Shown piece after piece: positions 29,216 through 37,397 of a DNA stretch of 64,000 bases. The stretch covers positions 1 through 64,000 of the forward strand of contig NZ_JAPYKH010000006.1 of the NCBI RefSeq assembly GCF_029623345.1. Reading direction: 5' to 3'. Source of the DNA: Sphingomonas phyllosphaerae. Lineage in GTDB: Bacteria > Pseudomonadota > Alphaproteobacteria > Sphingomonadales > Sphingomonadaceae. The notes beneath the pieces were generated by a model. That model did no database searches, was not told the DNA's origin, and worked only from the letters and a program-made list of their open reading frames with translations. The position numbers were made by a program, and so were the translations under genes. Within the stretch, counting starts at the first letter, position 1. The number at the start of each line of letters is the position of its first letter.

Positions 29216-30195
29216 GCGGATGTCTCCGTTGAAGATAAATCGAGCGCGGCGCGACAATCGTCCCACAGCGGCTCGGGAATGGGGTGGCGCGCGTAGCGCA
29301 GCGTGTCCGCCACCTGCGCCGCGCCGACCAGGCCCGGGATGACGCTCGCCACCGCGGGCGAGCGCGTGGGAAATTGCAGCGCGGCGGCGGGCAGCGGCAC
29401 GCCGTGGCGCGCGCAGACCCGCTCCAGCGCGGCAACGCGCGCGACCACCTCGGCAGGGGCGGGGGCGTAGTTGAAGTGTCCCTGCGCCGCGCTGCCCTCC
29501 ACCAGGATCCCGCTGTTATACGGCCCGCCGATCACCACGCGCGTGCCGACGCGCGCGCAGCGGTCGAGCAGCGCGGCGGCAGCGTCGGGCTCCAGCAACG
29601 TGTAGCGGCCGGCGAGCAGGATGACGTCAAGCTCGATCGCGTCGAGCAGCCGCTCGCATATCGCGATCTCGTTGACGCCCAATCCGATCGCGTCGATCGC
29701 GCCCGCGTCGCGCAGGTCGCGCAGTGCGCGATAGCCGCCGTCGAGGAAGACGCGCAGGTGGCGCTCGGCGTCGGCGCCATGGGTCACCTCGCCGAGATCG
29801 TGCGCGAACAGGATCTCGACCCGGTCGCGCCTGAGCCGCGCGAGGCTGGCCTCGTGGCTGCGCAGGATCGCGTCGCGGCCATAGTCGAACACCGGCTCGA
29901 GCGGCGGCGCGGCGACGAAGCCATGCCGCTCGGGCGCGGCGCTGTCGGTCGGCATGAGCAGCCGGCCGACCTTGGTCGAGACGATCGCGCGCCCCTCCGG
30001 ATCGTGGCGCTCCAGCGCGCGGCCGAGCCGCTCCTCCGCGAGCCCGAAGCCGTAATGCGGCGCGACGTCGAAATAGCCGATTCCCGCGGCGAGCGCGGCG
30101 GCGACGGTGGCGTCGGCGGTGGCCTCGTCCACGGCGCGGTAGAGGTTGCCGATGCCGGCACAGCCCATGCCGAGTGGCGGCAGCGTCAGCGTCAT
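29212..30195 (-). CDS. Aldo-keto reductase, probable L-fucose dehydrogenase
   Basis: 327 residues, in the subgroup of D-threo-aldose (L-fucose) 1-dehydrogenases, which oxidise the sugar to its lactone. The AKR tetrad is visible: Asp and Tyr in YFDVAPHYGFG, Lys in IVSTKVGRL, His in LFAHDLG. The start MTLTLPPLGMGCAGIGNLYRAV is the usual N-terminus of this subgroup. Its stop overlaps the GTG of the SDR gene and its start overlaps the stop of the lactonase gene. It provides step one of the pathway. Confidence 0.87.
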   Translation of the reverse strand: MTLTLPPLGMGCAGIGNLYRAVDEATADATVAAALAAGIGYFDVAPHYGFGLAEERLGRALERHDPEGRAIVSTKVGRLLMPTDSAAPERHGFVAAPPLEPVFDYGRDAILRSHEASLARLRRDRVEILFAHDLGEVTHGADAERHLRVFLDGGYRALRDLRDAGAIDAIGLGVNEIAICERLLDAIELDVILLAGRYTLLEPDAAAALLDRCARVGTRVVIGGPYNSGILVEGSAAQGHFNYAPAPAEVVARVAALERVCARHGVPLPAAALQFPTRSPAVASVIPGLVGAAQVADTLRYARHPIPEPLWDDCRAALDLSSTETSA

Positions 30196-31001
30196 GCGGC
30201 GATCCCGTAAGTGGCGCGCGCGGTGGCATCGAACACCGCGGCGTGATGCTCGGCCGGCACCAGCGCGCGCGCCTGTGCCTGCCAGCCGGCATAGTCGCCC
30301 GCGAGCGCGAGCACGGGCCAGTCGCTGCCCCACATCAGCCGCTCGGGCGCGAACAGCGCGACCAGCGCGGCGGCGGCGGGCGCGATCGCCTCGGGCGGAT
30401 CGGCGGGGCGGCGCTCGGTGAGCAGGCCGGAGAGCTTGCAGCGCACTTGTGGCAGCGCGGCGAGCGCGGCCATCTCGGCCTGCCAGGCGGCGAGATCGTC
30501 GAGGACCGGCTTGGCGCCGTGGTCGATCACGATCGTGAGCGCGGGATGCCGCGCCGCGAGCCGCGCGAGGCTCGCCAGGTGGCGCGGGCGCACCAGCGCC
30601 TCCAGCACCAGCCCGGCGTGCGCCATCGCCTCCCACACCGGGTCGCGCGCGGGCTCGTCGTACCAGTCGGCGGCGAGGTCCTGCACCATCGGGCGCAGCG
30701 CGCGCAGCTTGGGCGCGCGCGCCAGCCGCTCGACCGTGCCGACGGCGTCGGGCGCGTCGACGTCGGCCCAGCCGGTCACCGCGAGCACCTGCGGCTCCTG
30801 CGCCGCGATCGCGAGCAGCCAGTCGGTGTCGCGCGCGTCGGGTTGCGACTGGACCAGCACCACGCCGTCGACCGCCGTCGCGCCGGGCAGAGCGCGCCAG
30901 TGGTCCATCAGGAAGTCACGGTGGATCGCGGTGAGGTCGGGCGTCGGCCAGCTGTGGCCGTTGGCGCCGATGCGCCAGAGGTGGACGTGGGTGTCGATCA
31001 C
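30192..31001 (-). CDS. Amidohydrolase, probable L-fuconolactonase
   Basis: 269 residues, amidohydrolase superfamily (COG3618-type). Metal-site motifs are IDTHVHLW at the N-terminus, IDHGAKP in the middle and MWGSDWPV near the end. In fucose clusters this family hydrolyses L-fuconolactone to L-fuconate. The start is GTG in a GTGA overlap with the permease stop. Gene order between the fucose dehydrogenase and permease supports the assignment; other aldonolactones are possible substrates. Confidence 0.85.
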   Translation of the reverse strand: MIDTHVHLWRIGANGHSWPTPDLTAIHRDFLMDHWRALPGATAVDGVVLVQSQPDARDTDWLLAIAAQEPQVLAVTGWADVDAPDAVGTVERLARAPKLRALRPMVQDLAADWYDEPARDPVWEAMAHAGLVLEALVRPRHLASLARLAARHPALTIVIDHGAKPVLDDLAAWQAEMAALAALPQVRCKLSGLLTERRPADPPEAIAPAAAALVALFAPERLMWGSDWPVLALAGDYAGWQAQARALVPAEHHAAVFDATARATYGIAA

Positions 31002-32227
31002 GCGCGCCCCCGCCGCAGCGAGAGCGCATACAGCAGCACCACCACGAAGCACGCCGCCGGCACGACCATCGCGACGACGATCGAGCCGCTGCGATCCGAC
31101 ACCAGCCCCATCAGCGCCGGGAACACCGCACCGCCGACGATCGCCATCACGAGCAGCGCCGCCGCGGATTTGGTCAGCGCGCCGAGGTCGCGCACCGCCT
31201 CGGCGAAGATCGTCGGGTACATGATCGACATGAAGAAGCTGGTCGCCACCAGCGCAACGATGCCGATCCCGCCGCCGAGCAGCGCCGCCGCCAGCGTCAG
31301 CGCGCCCGCGATCGCGGCGAAGCCGGCGAGCAGCCGCGCCGGCGCGACGCGGGTCATCAGCGCGGTGCCCGCGAACCGGCCCACCATGAACAGCACCAGC
31401 GACAGCGTCAGGTAATTGGCCGCGGTGCGCTCGCTCGTGCCGGGCACCGCCACCTCGCTGTAGCGGATCAGGAAGCTCCAGATGCCGACCTGCGCGCCGA
31501 CGTAAAAGAACTGCGCCGCGACGCCGCCGCGCACCCGCGCCGAGCGCACCACCTCGGCGAAGTCGCCCGCGGCACCCACGCCCTCCTCGACGTCGCGCTC
31601 GGTCGCGACCGGCGGGAAGGGCGTCAGCCGGATCAGCACCGCCCAGACCAGCACGCCCAACCCGATGACGAGATAGGGCAACTGCACCGCCGCCGCCTCG
31701 GCCGCGCGTGCGGCCTCGCCGGTGACCGGCCCGGACTGACCCGACAGGATGAATTGGCTGCCGATCAGCACGCCCGTGATCGACCCGAGCGGGTTGAACG
31801 CCTGGGCCAGGTTGAGCCGCCGCGCCGCGGTGTCCTCGCTGCCCAGCTTGGCCATCAGCGGGTTGGCCGAGGTCTCGAGGAAGCCCAGCCCGCTCGCGAT
31901 CACGAACAGCGCCAGCAGGAAGGCGGGATAGCTCTGCCACGCCGCGGCGGGCCAGAACATCAGCGCGCCCGCGCCGTACAGCAGCAGCCCGAGCAGCACC
32001 GCGGCACGGTAGCCGAAGCGCCGCATCGTCAGCGCCGCCGGGATGGCGAGGCAGAAATAGCCGAGGTAGAAGGCCGACTGCACCAGCCCCGCGCCGAGAT
32101 CGCTCAGCACGAACAGCTTCTTGAAGTGCGCGATCAGCACGTCGTTGAGGTTGTTGGCGACGCCCCACAGGAAGAAGAGCGCGACAACCAGCACCAGCGG
32201 CAGCCGCCGCATCGACGCGCCGCTCAT
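30998..32227 (-). CDS. fucP: FucP-type L-fucose:proton symporter (MFS)
   Basis: 409 residues with twelve hydrophobic helices. The FucP family signature is clear: LVLVVALFFLWGVANNLNDV at the first helix, LGFLETSANPLMAKLG in the fourth to fifth, and LNLAQAFNPLGSITG next to it. FucP members carry L-fucose, and relatives glucose, galactose or N-acetylglucosamine, with protons into the cytoplasm. The ATG at 32227 overlaps the stop of the fucosidase gene (ATGA). It links periplasmic release of fucose by the fucosidase to the cytoplasmic enzymes encoded downstream. Confidence 0.9.
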   Translation of the reverse strand: MSGASMRRLPLVLVVALFFLWGVANNLNDVLIAHFKKLFVLSDLGAGLVQSAFYLGYFCLAIPAALTMRRFGYRAAVLLGLLLYGAGALMFWPAAAWQSYPAFLLALFVIASGLGFLETSANPLMAKLGSEDTAARRLNLAQAFNPLGSITGVLIGSQFILSGQSGPVTGEAARAAEAAAVQLPYLVIGLGVLVWAVLIRLTPFPPVATERDVEEGVGAAGDFAEVVRSARVRGGVAAQFFYVGAQVGIWSFLIRYSEVAVPGTSERTAANYLTLSLVLFMVGRFAGTALMTRVAPARLLAGFAAIAGALTLAAALLGGGIGIVALVATSFFMSIMYPTIFAEAVRDLGALTKSAAALLVMAIVGGAVFPALMGLVSDRSGSIVVAMVVPAACFVVVLLYALSLRRGRA

Positions 32228-33855
32228 GCCAGCCCGCGCCCGTCCACGCGTACCGCCGGGACGAAGCCGCCCGGCGCGCGCCCGCCCAGGTCGAGCTCGA
32301 GCCCGCGCGGCGTCTGGCGGTGCGCCACCGTGCCGCCGCCCAGCAGCGTGACGCGCTCGACCACCGGCGCGTTCGGCCGCGTCGCCAGCGCGGCGACGCG
32401 TGCGGTGCCGGCGGGCGGCTTGAGGAACAGCGCGTAGAGCGCGCCGGCGCGGGTGGTGAAGCGCACGTCCTCGGCGGTGAAGGGCTTGGCCGCCTCCTCG
32501 TTCTGCGCGCCGGCGGCGACCTGGGTCGGCCCTTCGCCGTAGATCCGCCATGGGCGCGAGGCGAAGATCGCCTCGCCGTTGATCGCCATCCAGCGTTCCA
32601 TCGCGTCCAGGATCTTCTCCTCCTCGGCGTCGATCGCGCCGTGACCCGGCTGCGGGATCGAGAGCAGCAAATTGCCGTTCTTCGAGACGACATCGGCCAG
32701 CCGCTGCACCACGTCCTCGGCGGTCTTGTAGCTGCGGTCGTTGAGCCTGGCGACATTGTAGAACCAGTCGCCGATGCAGGTGTCGGTCTGCCACGGCTCG
32801 GCGCGCAGCCGGTCGCTGAAGCCGCGCTCGACGTCCTCGATGATCCCGCCCAATTGGTGCGGCTCCAGCTTCTTGCCGGTGAGCACCACCTCCGGCGCGC
32901 CGTGCCACTGGATCGCGCGGTTGTAATAGTCCGCCGCCGCTTCCAGCCCGATCGCGCCGAACGGCAGCGCGGTATCGTCCATGTAGCAGAGGTCCGGCTT
33001 GTACTTGGCCATGAGGTCGGCCTGGCGCAGCAGCCACTGGGCGGCGTAGCGCGGGTCGGCAGGCGGCGGCGTCTCGATCCACTGGCCGTCGTGCGCCTCG
33101 TGCCACTTGCCCATGGCGGCGGCGCTACGGATGCCGTCGGGCGCGACGATGTGGCGGCCGGTGTAGAGCTGCTGCGGATCGAGCCCGTCCCACCAGGTGC
33201 CGCGCCCGTCGGCGCGGGTGAGGTGATAGGCGTCGTAGCGCTCGCCCGCACGCGATCCTTCGGGGTCGTAGGCGTAGGCGGTCTGGTACCAGTGCCAGGC
33301 GTGTGCGGCATGGTTCGACACGCCGAACTTGAGCCCCGCCTGCCGCGCCGCGCGTTCCCATGTGCCGACGACGTCGCGCTTTGGGCCGACACGTAGCGAA
33401 TTCCAGGCGTGATAGCGGCTGTCGTAGCAGTCGAGATTGTCGTGGTGGCAGGCGAGCGCCATGAAATACTTGGCGCCGACGCGCTTGTAGCGGTCGACCA
33501 GCGCCTGCGGGTCCCAGCGCTCGGCCTTCCACAGGTTCTGGATGTCCTTCATCCCGACCTTCGTCGGATGGCCGTAGGTGCGTAGGTGGTGCTCGTAGAC
33601 CGGGTGCCCCTGCATGTAGAGGAAGCGGCCGTACCAATCGCCCTGCTCGGGCACCGCCTGCGGCCCCCAATGCGACCACAGCCCCAGCTTGGCGTCACGG
33701 AACCAGTCGGGGACGCGATAGTGCGAGCGCAGCGACTCCCACGTCGGTTGGACCGGCCCGCGCACCGTGCCGGTCGGACTGGCGGCGAGGCCGGCGCGCG
33801 CGGCGAGCACCGCGGCCGAGCCGGCGAGGAAGGCGCGGCGCTGGATCGCGGCCAC
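32224..33855 (-). CDS. Alpha-L-fucosidase, GH29
   Basis: 543 residues. GTG start giving VAAIQRRAFLAGSAAVLAAR, a Tat-like signal (RR at 6-7). Family 29 features: WFRDAKLGLWSHWGPQAVPE (51-70), HHDN (137-140), and the nucleophile candidate D293 in PDLCYMDD, aligned with D224 of the Thermotoga enzyme. A C-terminal beta-sandwich follows. The enzyme cleaves terminal alpha-L-fucose from glycans in the periplasm. It starts two bases after the SGNH gene ends, and its stop overlaps the permease start. The acid/base residue is not conserved enough to place by eye. Confidence 0.9.
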   Translation of the reverse strand: MAAIQRRAFLAGSAAVLAARAGLAASPTGTVRGPVQPTWESLRSHYRVPDWFRDAKLGLWSHWGPQAVPEQGDWYGRFLYMQGHPVYEHHLRTYGHPTKVGMKDIQNLWKAERWDPQALVDRYKRVGAKYFMALACHHDNLDCYDSRYHAWNSLRVGPKRDVVGTWERAARQAGLKFGVSNHAAHAWHWYQTAYAYDPEGSRAGERYDAYHLTRADGRGTWWDGLDPQQLYTGRHIVAPDGIRSAAAMGKWHEAHDGQWIETPPPADPRYAAQWLLRQADLMAKYKPDLCYMDDTALPFGAIGLEAAADYYNRAIQWHGAPEVVLTGKKLEPHQLGGIIEDVERGFSDRLRAEPWQTDTCIGDWFYNVARLNDRSYKTAEDVVQRLADVVSKNGNLLLSIPQPGHGAIDAEEEKILDAMERWMAINGEAIFASRPWRIYGEGPTQVAAGAQNEEAAKPFTAEDVRFTTRAGALYALFLKPPAGTARVAALATRPNAPVVERVTLLGGGTVAHRQTPRGLELDLGGRAPGGFVPAVRVDGRGLA

Positions 33856-33857
33856 GC

Positions 33858-34655
33858 TCAGCGCCCGAGCGCGCGGCGGATCGAGTCGAGCGCGACGGGC
33901 GCCATCGCGGCATAGCCCGCGGCGGTGGGGTGGACGCCGTCGCTCGCCAGACCCTCGCGCATCGCGCCCGCCGGCGTGGCGAGCACCGGATGATAGTCCA
34001 CCCAGGTCGCGCCGGTGCGCCGCGCATAGGCCTTGAGCCAGGCGTTGAGCGCGGCGATCTGCGGCGCGGGGCGCTTGTCCGGGCTCCACGGGAAGGACGC
34101 GGCGGGCGGCACCGAGGCGAGGATCACCTTGATCCCGTTGGCACGCGCCAGCTCGGCCATGCTCTGGATGTTGCCCTCGACCGTCTCGATCGTGGTCGCG
34201 CCGGTGTTGCCGGCCACGTCGTTGGTCCCCGCCATGATGTGGACGGCTTGGGGTCGAAGATCGATCACGTCCTGGCGGAAGCGCAGCAGCATCTGCGACG
34301 TGGTCTGGCCGCTGATGCCGCGGTCGACGCGGCCGTCGCGCCAGAAATCGGGCGCGAGATTGATCCAGTTGTCGGTGATGGAGTCGCCCATGAAGACGAC
34401 GCGCGGCTTCTCGGCCAGCGCGCGATTGGCCGCGTCGTAGCGGCACAGCTGACCGTGGTCGCGCGTGAGCATGTGGAGGTTCGCCATGGTCCCCGCCGCC
34501 TTGTCCGCCGGCTTGGGATGCGCGGGGCAGGGGTCGGCGACGATGCCCGACTGATCGTCGGCGTACGGGTCACCGGGTATTTTCGTCTGCGCCGTTGCGA
34601 CGGTGGCGGTGGCGAGCAGTGCCGCGGCGGTCGCCCAGCTGATCGATGCGCGCAA
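33858..34655 (-). CDS. SGNH/GDSL hydrolase, periplasmic, probable carbohydrate esterase
   Basis: 265 residues from a TTG start behind GAGGGAGAGGAA; this gives a signal peptide ending TATVATA, whereas upstream in-frame ATGs would bury it. The four SGNH blocks are present: GDSITDNW (block I), the Gly of GISGQTT (II), GTND (III) and SDGVHPT with the catalytic Asp and His (V). Such enzymes often remove acetyl groups from plant or algal polysaccharides so that glycosidases can act. As first gene of the fucose operon it probably de-esterifies fucosylated substrates before the fucosidase. Confidence 0.85.
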   Translation of the reverse strand: MRASISWATAAALLATATVATAQTKIPGDPYADDQSGIVADPCPAHPKPADKAAGTMANLHMLTRDHGQLCRYDAANRALAEKPRVVFMGDSITDNWINLAPDFWRDGRVDRGISGQTTSQMLLRFRQDVIDLRPQAVHIMAGTNDVAGNTGATTIETVEGNIQSMAELARANGIKVILASVPPAASFPWSPDKRPAPQIAALNAWLKAYARRTGATWVDYHPVLATPAGAMREGLASDGVHPTAAGYAAMAPVALDSIRRALGR

Positions 34656-34986
34656 CGCTTCCTCTCCCTCGCCCAGGCGCCGCCGCTCGCTCGGGTAGCG
34701 CTCCTGTCGTGACGCTACAACGGGCGGAGGGGCGGACGCAACCGGCATGAAGCGGGTTTTCACTGGTGAAGTCGTGCATGGTCTCGGGCCGGCGGCGTTC
34801 CATGTAGCGCTCGAGCGGCTGCGTCCGGGCGGAACCGCTGGAGCATTTCGGGGGGCGCTTCGAGAGGGCACCGCGGCATGCTCAGCACCTTCCCGCCTTT
34901 GCGCCGCGCCGCGTGACACACACGCTTGCGCCAGCTAACCTACAGACCTGGCGCCATTACTTCGGCGCAACAGGGGAGGATCTCAC
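34656..34986. other. Intergenic region upstream of the fucose operon and of the VOC gene
   Basis: 331 bases between two divergent genes. It must hold the promoters of the fucose operon and of the VOC gene. No repeat, convincing promoter or operator was found by eye. A minus-strand fragment around 34740-34810 reads protein-like (MERRRPETMHDFTSENPLH) but has no stop-free partner, ribosome site or known family, so no gene is called. Confidence 0.4.
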
Positions 34987-35895
34987 ATGCGTCTCACGCG
35001 GGCGGCGATGATCGTCGCAGCGTTCTTCTCGGTCGGCGCGCGCGCGCCCGAGCGGCCGCCGATCACCGGCATCTCGCATCTTGCGGTGTACAGCCGGGAC
35101 CTCGCCGCGTCGGAGCGATTCTACGCTGGCGTACTCGGCGCGCGGAAGGTGGCGGACCCGGAGAATGCCGCCGGTGCGCGCTACGCATTCAGCGGCGCGC
35201 AGTTCGTCGAGGTGCTGCCCGCGCCCGCGGGACTCGGCGCCAGCCTGTTCGCGCACGCCGCCTATCGCACCGCCGACGCCGCCGCGCTGCGCTCCTGGCT
35301 GCTCGCGCGCGGCGCCCCCGGCATCGGGGCGCTGGAGCAGGGCGCGGGCGAGCGCCGCTTCGCCGCGCGCGACACTGAGGGCAATGAGGTGCAGTTCGTC
35401 GAGACCAAGGCGAGCGCCGCGGCGGTGCCGGGTGCGGTGAGCGGCCGGATCATCCACATCGGCCATGCCGTGCGCGACCGCGCCAAGGAGGACGGCTTCT
35501 ACCGTACGTTGCTCGGCTTTCGCCCCTATTGGTTCGGCTCGTTCGAGCCGCCCAAGGTCGACTGGGTGTCGCAGCAGACGCCCGACGGGCGCGACTGGCT
35601 CGAATATATGATGGTCGGCGAGGGCTCGCGCGTGACCGAGGCCTCGCTCGACGCGCGCCAGCTCGGCGTCCTCAACCATCTCTCGCTCGGCGTGAACAAC
35701 ATGCAGACCGCAGTGACCGGCCTGTATCGCGGCAAGAAGATGACCGGCCGCCACGACGGCCCGCAGCTGGGGCTGGACGGCAAGTGGCAGGCCAACCTCT
35801 ACGATCCCGACGGCACGCGGGTCGAGCTGATGGAATATCATGCGGTGACCGAGCCGTGCTGCTCGCCCTTCACCGCGCCCGATCCGGAGGGCTGA
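34987..35895 (+). CDS. Exported VOC (glyoxalase/dioxygenase fold) protein
   Basis: 302 residues. A hydrophobic start (MRLTRAAMIVAAFFSVGARA) suggests export. Two vicinal-oxygen-chelate modules follow: residues 27-140 (ITGISHLAVYSRDLAASERFYAGVLG) and 155-300 (IIHIGHAVRDRAKEDGFYRTLLGF, then HLSLGVNNM and VELMEYH). H and E residues at module ends are typical metal ligands. Function in this family ranges from dioxygenases to lyases; the substrate is unknown. A GGGAGG site precedes the ATG. It is divergent from the fucose operon. Confidence 0.82.
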   Translation: MRLTRAAMIVAAFFSVGARAPERPPITGISHLAVYSRDLAASERFYAGVLGARKVADPENAAGARYAFSGAQFVEVLPAPAGLGASLFAHAAYRTADAAALRSWLLARGAPGIGALEQGAGERRFAARDTEGNEVQFVETKASAAAVPGAVSGRIIHIGHAVRDRAKEDGFYRTLLGFRPYWFGSFEPPKVDWVSQQTPDGRDWLEYMMVGEGSRVTEASLDARQLGVLNHLSLGVNNMQTAVTGLYRGKKMTGRHDGPQLGLDGKWQANLYDPDGTRVELMEYHAVTEPCCSPFTAPDPEG

Positions 35896-35960
35896 GCAGG
35901 CGCCGTCAGTCCTCCGGTCTCGGCAGGTCGTCAGGAGAGCCACTGGTCACGCGTGTCGTG

Positions 35961-36050
35961 CCTGGGTTCCGGCGAACGCCGGAACCCAGGGTCAAGCAGA
36001 GCGACGCGGCACGGCGCGCGCGCCTAGGCTCCTGCCGCCGCAGGAGCACG
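35961..36050. repeat. Paired palindromic repeat, family C
   Basis: GTTCCGGCGAACGCCGGAAC (35966-35985) then CCCAGG, and the facing arm CCTAGGCTCCTGCCGCCGCA (36022 onward) closing with GGAGCAC. It lies between convergent genes ending at 35895 and 36106. Confidence 0.75.
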
Positions 36051-36105
36051 GGGCAGCAAGGTCGCAGCGATCTCCCCAGAAGGGAGGACTCACAGGGCCG
36101 GTCCT

Positions 36106-36567
36106 TCACCGCGCCAGCAGCGCCAGCAGCAGTGTCAGCGTACCGAGCCCGCCCGAGAGCGTCAGCCGCAGGCCCCACCAGCCGGGCAGCTCGCGCACGG
36201 TGGGCGAGGCGGCGCGGTCGGCGAGCGGGGAGACCAGCACCGCCGCACCCAGCGCGACCAGCGACGAGGCCGGCGGTGCGCCGCCGAGCAGCCACGTCAG
36301 CAGCGCCGCCCAGGCGACGAGGCTGGGTGCCACGGCCAGCACGTAAGGCGCCGCGAAGGTGACGCGGCGTTCGAGCGCGTCCATCCACCACAGCCCGCCG
36401 AGGAACGACAGGATCACCGCGGCGTAGAGCCCGCCCACCAGTGTCGCCGCGGGCTGCAGCGCCGGCAGCGCGAGCGCGACGGCGACGCAGCCCGCGGGCG
36501 GGAGCAGCCCGGAGAGGCCGAGCCAGCGCGGCGCCGCGGGCAGCGGGCGGGGGGTCGGATCGCGCAC
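36106..36567 (-). CDS. DUF3429 membrane protein
   Basis: 153 residues with about five membrane helices and the DUF3429 phrase ILSFLGGLWWMDALE. Function is unknown. A GTG start (VRDPTPRPLPAAPRWL) lies five bases after the stop of the PEBP gene, so the two form an operon. A longer reading frame overlapping the PEBP gene exists but is not needed. Confidence 0.75.
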   Translation of the reverse strand: MRDPTPRPLPAAPRWLGLSGLLPPAGCVAVALALPALQPAATLVGGLYAAVILSFLGGLWWMDALERRVTFAAPYVLAVAPSLVAWAALLTWLLGGAPPASSLVALGAAVLVSPLADRAASPTVRELPGWWGLRLTLSGGLGTLTLLLALLAR

Positions 36568-36572
36568 GAGGC

Positions 36573-37196
36573 TCAGGCGGGCTGTGCGGCGCCGACCGGC
36601 CCGATCCCGGCGGGCTCGCCGCGCGAGTAGGTGCCGCTCAGCGTGCCAGCGGCGAGCACGCGCCCGCGCAGCGCCTCCAGCACGGCGCTGCGCCCCGGGC
36701 TGACGTCGAGTGCCGCCGCCTCGCTCAGCGCGAACAGCTGGAAGACATAGTCGTGGCTGCCGTGCCCGGTCGGCGGGTCGGGCGGCAACCAGCCTTCCTG
36801 CTGATAGCTGTTGCGGCCCACGTCCGAGCCGTCGAACGCGCCGCGCCCGTCGGCCGCGATCGCGCCTTCCTCCAGCCCCGCCGAGTCGGGCGGCAGGTTC
36901 CATACCACCGCATGGACCAGCGGGTTGGGCGCGGGCGCGTCGGGGTCCTCGACCAGCAGTGCCAGCGCGACCGCGTCGGCGGGCACCCCGGTCCAGGTCA
37001 GTGGCGGCGACATGCCCTCGCCGTCGGCGGTGAAACGCTCGGGCAGCCGCGCCCCGTCGGCGAAGGCGGGGCTGGAGAGCGTCAGCTGCGCGCCGCCCGC
37101 GGGCACGATCCCGTCCTGCACGATCACCAGCTTCGCATGGCCCGCGCGGACGTTGTGCAACAGGTTGCCGAGCCAGTGGGGAACATGTTCGAGCAT
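36573..37196 (-). CDS. YbhB/YbcL family (PEBP-like) protein
   Basis: 207 residues, Raf kinase inhibitor/phosphatidylethanolamine-binding-like fold. The first 35 residues (MLEHVPHWLGNLLHNVRAGH) are an N-terminal part found in some members; the core follows with LTLSSPAFADGARLPERFT, SPPLTWTGVP, DPDAP and GSHDYVFQLFAL. Bacterial members have no firm function. The ATG at 37196 is chosen because upstream codons come from a non-coding repeat. Confidence 0.88.
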   Translation of the reverse strand: MLEHVPHWLGNLLHNVRAGHAKLVIVQDGIVPAGGAQLTLSSPAFADGARLPERFTADGEGMSPPLTWTGVPADAVALALLVEDPDAPAPNPLVHAVVWNLPPDSAGLEEGAIAADGRGAFDGSDVGRNSYQQEGWLPPDPPTGHGSHDYVFQLFALSEAAALDVSPGRSAVLEALRGRVLAAGTLSGTYSRGEPAGIGPVGAAQPA

Positions 37197-37290
37197 AGTG
37201 CCTCCTACGGGTGTTGCGCAGTGAACCGCCGGCGCGCCGGCTGGTTGCGGGGGATCGGCGCGGTTGACGTGCCGTCGTCCGGACCGGCTC

Positions 37291-37367
37291 GTGCGCCGGC
37301 GAACGCCGGAGCCCAGGGCCACGAAGATGGCCCCCGCGGCCCTAGGCTCCTGCGTGCGCAGGAGCAC
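37291..37367. repeat. Paired palindromic repeat, family C
   Basis: GTGCGCCGGCGAACGCCGGA (from 37291) then GCCCAGG, and the facing arm CCCTAGGCTCCTGCGTGCGC (from 37340) closing with AGGAGCAC at 37367. It fills most of the gap between the PEBP gene start and the DUF2891 gene end. Confidence 0.75.
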
Positions 37368-37397
37368 GCCGGTAAAACACCGCGGATGGATGAAGTC

